This document shows positions 6,088 to 8,402 of a stretch of DNA of 8,402 bases, piece after piece (position 1 is the stretch's first letter; each line of letters opens with the position of its first letter). The translations under genes were made by a program, and so were the position numbers. The stretch spans positions 1 through 8,402 of the forward strand of contig JAGOEY010000064.1 in NCBI GenBank assembly GCA_017997515.1, in the 5' to 3' direction. Under the pieces are notes generated by a model. It did no database searches and was not told the origin of the DNA. It saw nothing but the letters and a program-made list of their open reading frames with translations. This stretch comes from Burkholderiaceae bacterium. Its GTDB lineage: Bacteria; Pseudomonadota; Gammaproteobacteria; Burkholderiales; Burkholderiaceae.

Positions 6088-6671
6088 TGGCAATTACTAC
6101 AAAAACAATAGCTGCTTGCGTAATAACAGCGTGCGCTGCAGGCCTTTTTTATACTAAAAATACCGCTGCAAGCACCCCCACGGCGGCAGCCACCACAAAC
6201 ACCGCCGCCGCACAAGCGCCGCTGGCGGGCACCCGCCTGTCAGGCCAGGCGCGCCACAGGGTCTGGGGCTTCGAGGTCTACGACGCTGCGTTGTGGGTCA
6301 CACCCGGCTTCAGCGCCCAGGCCCCCGAGCGCAGCGCGTTTGCGCTGGAGCTGCACTACCTGCGCGACTTCAGCGCCCGCGACATTGCCAGCCGCTCCAT
6401 CACCGAAATGCGCCGCAGCGGTCCGCTCACACCCGAGCAAGCTGACCAGTGGCAAAAAGCACTGGAAACCACCCTGCCCGACGTGCGCAAAGGCGACCGC
6501 CTCACCGGGGTGAACCAGCCCGGCCAGCCCACCGCGTTCTGGCTCAACGGCAAATCCATCGGCGACATCGCCGGTGCGGACTTTGCGAAGCGTTTCTTCG
6601 GCATCTGGCTCGCCCCCCAAACATCGGCCCCCGCGTTACGCGAAGCGCTGTTGGCTGGCGCACAACCCTGA
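6087..6671 (+). CDS. Exported chalcone isomerase-like protein
   Basis: A 194-residue protein of the bacterial chalcone-isomerase-like group (the fold also seen in fatty-acid-binding relatives). Landmarks are VWGFEVYDAALWV (59-71), LHYLRDFSARDIA (89-101), TAFWLNGKSIGDI (149-161) and FFGIWLAPQTSAPALREALL (170-189). No enzymatic activity is established for this group; binding or handling a fatty acid is a reasonable guess here. Residues 1-21 form an export signal with Lys6 and a short hydrophobic core. ITAC (13-16) also fits a lipobox, so it could be a lipoprotein, with an Ala/Thr-rich linker to about residue 46. The start codon overlaps the preceding TGA by one base (TGATG); GTG 6084 is an alternative. 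The signal peptide is encoded by a dispersed AT-rich repeat. Confidence 0.85.
   Translation: MAITTKTIAACVITACAAGLFYTKNTAASTPTAAATTNTAAAQAPLAGTRLSGQARHRVWGFEVYDAALWVTPGFSAQAPERSAFALELHYLRDFSARDIASRSITEMRRSGPLTPEQADQWQKALETTLPDVRKGDRLTGVNQPGQPTAFWLNGKSIGDIAGADFAKRFFGIWLAPQTSAPALREALLAGAQP
6091..6164 (+). repeat. AT-rich dispersed repeat, copy 1, inside a coding sequence
   Basis: A sharply AT-rich island in GC-rich coding DNA containing ATAGCTGCTTGCG (6108-6120), a 13-base word found again exactly at 7889-7901. The layout (AAAAACA, ATAGCTGCTTGCG, a spacer, GCGCTGCAGGCC, then an A/T-rich tail) resembles an intergenic repeat I recall as common in Rhodoferax and Polaromonas. In the form I recall it can make a hairpin; that hairpin is poorly kept here. 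The boundaries are approximate. It codes for residues 2-26 of the chalcone-isomerase-like protein. Confidence 0.6.
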
Positions 6672-6682
6672 GCACACTGCCC

Positions 6683-7948
6683 GTGACAGCCACCACCACG
6701 TTCAGCACCCGCGACGGTCTGGCCTATGGCCTGCTCGGTTTGCCGCTGGCTTTTGTGGCGCTGCCGCTGTACGTCGTGTTGCCGCACCACTACGCCAGCA
6801 CCTTCGGTCTGCCACTGGCCACCCTCGGCGCTGTGCTGCTGGGTGCCCGGCTGCTCGACGCCTTCACCGACCCGCTGATTGGCCGCTGGACCGACCGGCG
6901 TTTTGCCCAGTCGCCGCGCGCCGTGCTGGCGCTGGGGGGTATGGCAGCGGTGCTGCTGGCACTGGGTTTTGCACTGCTGTTTTTCCCGCCCACCCGCGAA
7001 CCCACGGCCTTGGCGCTGTGGGCCGCTGCGCTGCTGGTGCCCACCTATGCCGCCTTCAGCGTGCTGAGTGTGGGCCACCAGGCCTGGGGCGCACGGCTGG
7101 GCGGTGACGCGGCCCAGCGCAGCCGCATCGTGGCGTGGCGCGAAGGCGCGGGGCTGGTGGGGGTGATAACCGCGTCTGTGGTGCCGCTGGTGTGGGGTAT
7201 TCCGGCGATGGTGCTGGTGTTTGGGCTGGCGCTGGCCATCGGCTGGTGGGCCTGGACACAGGCCACACCGCCGCCACCCCAGGCTGCACAGCCCGAGGTG
7301 CCTCTCTGGCTGCCGCTGCAGCGGCCCACGTTCCGCCGCCTGCTGCTGGTGTTTGTGCTGAACGGCATCGCCAGCGCCGTGCCCGCCACGCTGGTGCTGT
7401 TTTTTGTGCAAGACCGGCTGCAGGCACCCGCAGGCACCGAGCCACTGTTTCTGCTGGCCTACTTTGTGTGCGCCGCCCTGTCCATCCCGCTGTGGCTGCG
7501 GCTGGTGCGTGCCATCGGCCTGGCGCGCAGCTGGCTCACCGGCATGCTGCTGGCGGTGGTGACGTTTATGGGTGCGTTTGTGCTGGGGGCCGGTGACGTG
7601 CTGGCGTTTGCGGTGGTGTGTGCGCTGTCGGGCCTGGCACTTGGTGCCGACCTAGCCGTGCCCGGCGCCATGCTGGCCGGCACCGTGGCCGACAACGGCG
7701 ACCAGGGCGCGGCCGAGGGCACCTACTTTGGCTGGTGGAACTTTGCCACCAAGCTCAACCTGGCCCTGGCCGCAGGCCTGAGCCTGCCGCTGCTGGCGCT
7801 CTGGGGTTATGTGCCCGGCACCCGCGATGCAGCCGCGCTGCAGGTGCTGGCGGTGACCTACTGCCTGCTGCCATGCGCTCTTAAATTGATAGCTGCTTGC
7901 GCTCTCTACATGGGCGTCATCCGCCCAAAACACCAGGAATCACCATGA
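6683..7948 (+). CDS. MFS transporter, MelB/GPH (COG2211) class
   Basis: A 421-residue inner-membrane carrier with about 12 hydrophobic helices. RLLDAFTDPLIGRWTDR (56-72) is the cytoplasmic-loop signature of the glycoside-pentoside-hexuronide:cation symporter class, which includes MelB. Carriers of this class found beside COG2907/DUF1365/Cfa genes have no established substrate; given the setting a lipid, a lipid precursor or a lipid-related compound is possible, and a sugar is not implied. The GTG at 6683 is chosen because it directly precedes the first conserved helix and lies 11 bases after the previous stop. The open frame extends upstream over the previous gene but carries no membrane-protein sequence there. 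No clear Shine-Dalgarno is seen, which suggests coupling. The stop overlaps the next start by four bases. Helix 12 and the tail run through a repeat copy. Confidence 0.88.
   Translation: MTATTTFSTRDGLAYGLLGLPLAFVALPLYVVLPHHYASTFGLPLATLGAVLLGARLLDAFTDPLIGRWTDRRFAQSPRAVLALGGMAAVLLALGFALLFFPPTREPTALALWAAALLVPTYAAFSVLSVGHQAWGARLGGDAAQRSRIVAWREGAGLVGVITASVVPLVWGIPAMVLVFGLALAIGWWAWTQATPPPPQAAQPEVPLWLPLQRPTFRRLLLVFVLNGIASAVPATLVLFFVQDRLQAPAGTEPLFLLAYFVCAALSIPLWLRLVRAIGLARSWLTGMLLAVVTFMGAFVLGAGDVLAFAVVCALSGLALGADLAVPGAMLAGTVADNGDQGAAEGTYFGWWNFATKLNLALAAGLSLPLLALWGYVPGTRDAAALQVLAVTYCLLPCALKLIAACALYMGVIRPKHQESP
7880..7915 (+). repeat. AT-rich dispersed repeat, copy 2 (partial), inside a coding sequence
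   Basis: TTAAATTGATAGCTGCTTGCG (7881-7901) holds the same 13-base word (7889-7901) as the copy at 6108-6120, read in the same codon phase (Ile-Ala-Ala-Cys in both). Only the left half is recognisable; what follows is GCTCTCTACATGGGCG. It encodes about residues 400-411 of the transporter, the end of its last helix. The right boundary is uncertain. Confidence 0.5.
7935..7939 (+). promoter_or_regulatory. Ribosome binding site of the DUF3833 gene
   Basis: AGGAA lies 5 bases before the ATG at 7945, inside the last codons of the transporter gene. It is one of the clearest Shine-Dalgarno sequences in the operon and supports the chosen lipoprotein start. Confidence 0.65.
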
Positions 7949-8402
7949 AAAAACGCACCTTGCTGGTCACCAGCGCCGCCCTGGCCACCGCCGCCCTGCT
8001 GCCGCTGCTGAGCGGCTGCGCAGCCCCCAAGGTGGCCGACTACGCCGCCGAAAAACCCGTGCTCGACCTGCGCGAATATTTCAACGGCCCGCTGTCCGCC
8101 CACGGCATGTTCCAGGACCGCAGCGGCAAGGTCATCAAACGTTTCACGGTGGCAATGCAAGGCACCTGGAAAGGTGACGTGGGCACACTCGAAGAAGACT
8201 TCAGCTACTCCGACGGCACCACCCAGCGCCGCGTGTGGACACTCACGCGCGGCCCCGACGGCCAGTACACCGGCCGCGCCGACGACGTGGTGGGCGAAGC
8301 GACCGGCCAGGCACGGGGCAACGCCTTCCACTGGCAGTACACCCTGCAGCAGCCGGTGGACGGCAAGGTGTACGACGTACAGATGGACGACTGGATGTTC
8401 CT
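7945..8402 (+). CDS. DUF3833 lipoprotein, 3' end outside window
   Basis: The first 152 residues of an envelope lipoprotein of the DUF3833 family, which has no established function. The N-terminus MKKRTLL is followed by an Ala/Leu-rich core and the lipobox LSGC, with Cys25 as the lipid-modified residue. The mature part begins AAPKVADYAAEKPVLDLREYF; further family-like blocks are FNGPLSAHGMFQDRSGK and FHWQYTL, ending at DDWMFL. The family is usually about 170-190 residues, so only a short C-terminal piece is missing. The start overlaps the transporter stop (ATGA). Asp-26 is absent (residue 26 is Ala), so sorting to the outer membrane is expected. It may help place or sense the modified lipid in the envelope; this is inferred from context only. 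Confidence 0.87.
   Translation, partial: MKKRTLLVTSAALATAALLPLLSGCAAPKVADYAAEKPVLDLREYFNGPLSAHGMFQDRSGKVIKRFTVAMQGTWKGDVGTLEEDFSYSDGTTQRRVWTLTRGPDGQYTGRADDVVGEATGQARGNAFHWQYTLQQPVDGKVYDVQMDDWMF

Noticed and set aside
5233..6093. Minus-strand open frame (286 codons) opposite the Cfa-like gene
   Set aside because: It overlaps a gene with complete SAM motifs, and the translation shows no recognisable motif.
6449..6682. Upstream extension of the transporter frame
   Set aside because: The extension is Arg/Pro/His-rich, lies over the chalcone-isomerase-like gene and contains no membrane segment.
6356..7411. Minus-strand open frame (351 codons) opposite the chalcone-isomerase-like and transporter genes
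   Set aside because: It is rich in Gln/His/Arg without domains and spans two real genes; a coding shadow.
1..8402. tRNA, rRNA, CRISPR array, transposase or phage genes
   Set aside because: No cloverleaf, rRNA-like stretch, regularly spaced repeats or mobile-element proteins were seen on either strand.

Overview
The window is about 8.4 kb of GC-rich, densely coding bacterial DNA with every supported gene on the + strand. Protein families, codon use and two kinds of short dispersed repeat suggest a beta-proteobacterium of the Comamonadaceae (Rhodoferax/Polaromonas-like). That placement rests on recall of such repeats and on general family resemblance, not on a search.

Layout: (1) 1-1659 is the C-terminal half of an RND (HAE-1 type) efflux permease whose start lies outside the window. 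(2) 1751-2332 encodes an exported glutathione-peroxidase-like thiol peroxidase. (3) 2333-2728 is an unusually structured 396-base intergenic region. It holds a 12-bp palindrome, a possible ECF-type promoter, a hairpin with a minus-strand T-run, a branched three-stem fold followed by T5, a 30-base pyrimidine tract and a palindromic dispersed repeat. (4) 2729-8402 is a compact six-gene operon with overlaps or short gaps: a COG2907 FAD-dependent amine-oxidase-like protein, a DUF1365 protein, a cyclopropane-fatty-acid-synthase-like methyltransferase, an exported chalcone-isomerase-like protein, an MFS transporter of the MelB/GPH class, and a DUF3833 lipoprotein cut by the window edge.

The operon looks like a lipid-modification module. 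A SAM-dependent enzyme that acts on unsaturated acyl chains of membrane phospholipids sits with a flavin oxidoreductase, two proteins of unknown role, a membrane carrier and an envelope lipoprotein. Related neighbourhoods are known in other proteobacteria, some tied to RpoE/ChrR-type sigma-factor responses and to modified (including furan) fatty acids. The methyltransferase has Ser and Gln where E. coli Cfa has the bicarbonate ligands Cys139 and His266, so its product may not be a plain cyclopropane. The peroxidase just upstream would fit an oxidative-stress theme, but nothing shows it is co-transcribed.

The two most unusual observations are the structured intergenic region, which could produce a short structured RNA or a regulated leader, and two copies of a dispersed AT-rich repeat that have become coding sequence: one supplies the signal peptide of the chalcone-isomerase-like protein and the other the last membrane helix and tail of the transporter.
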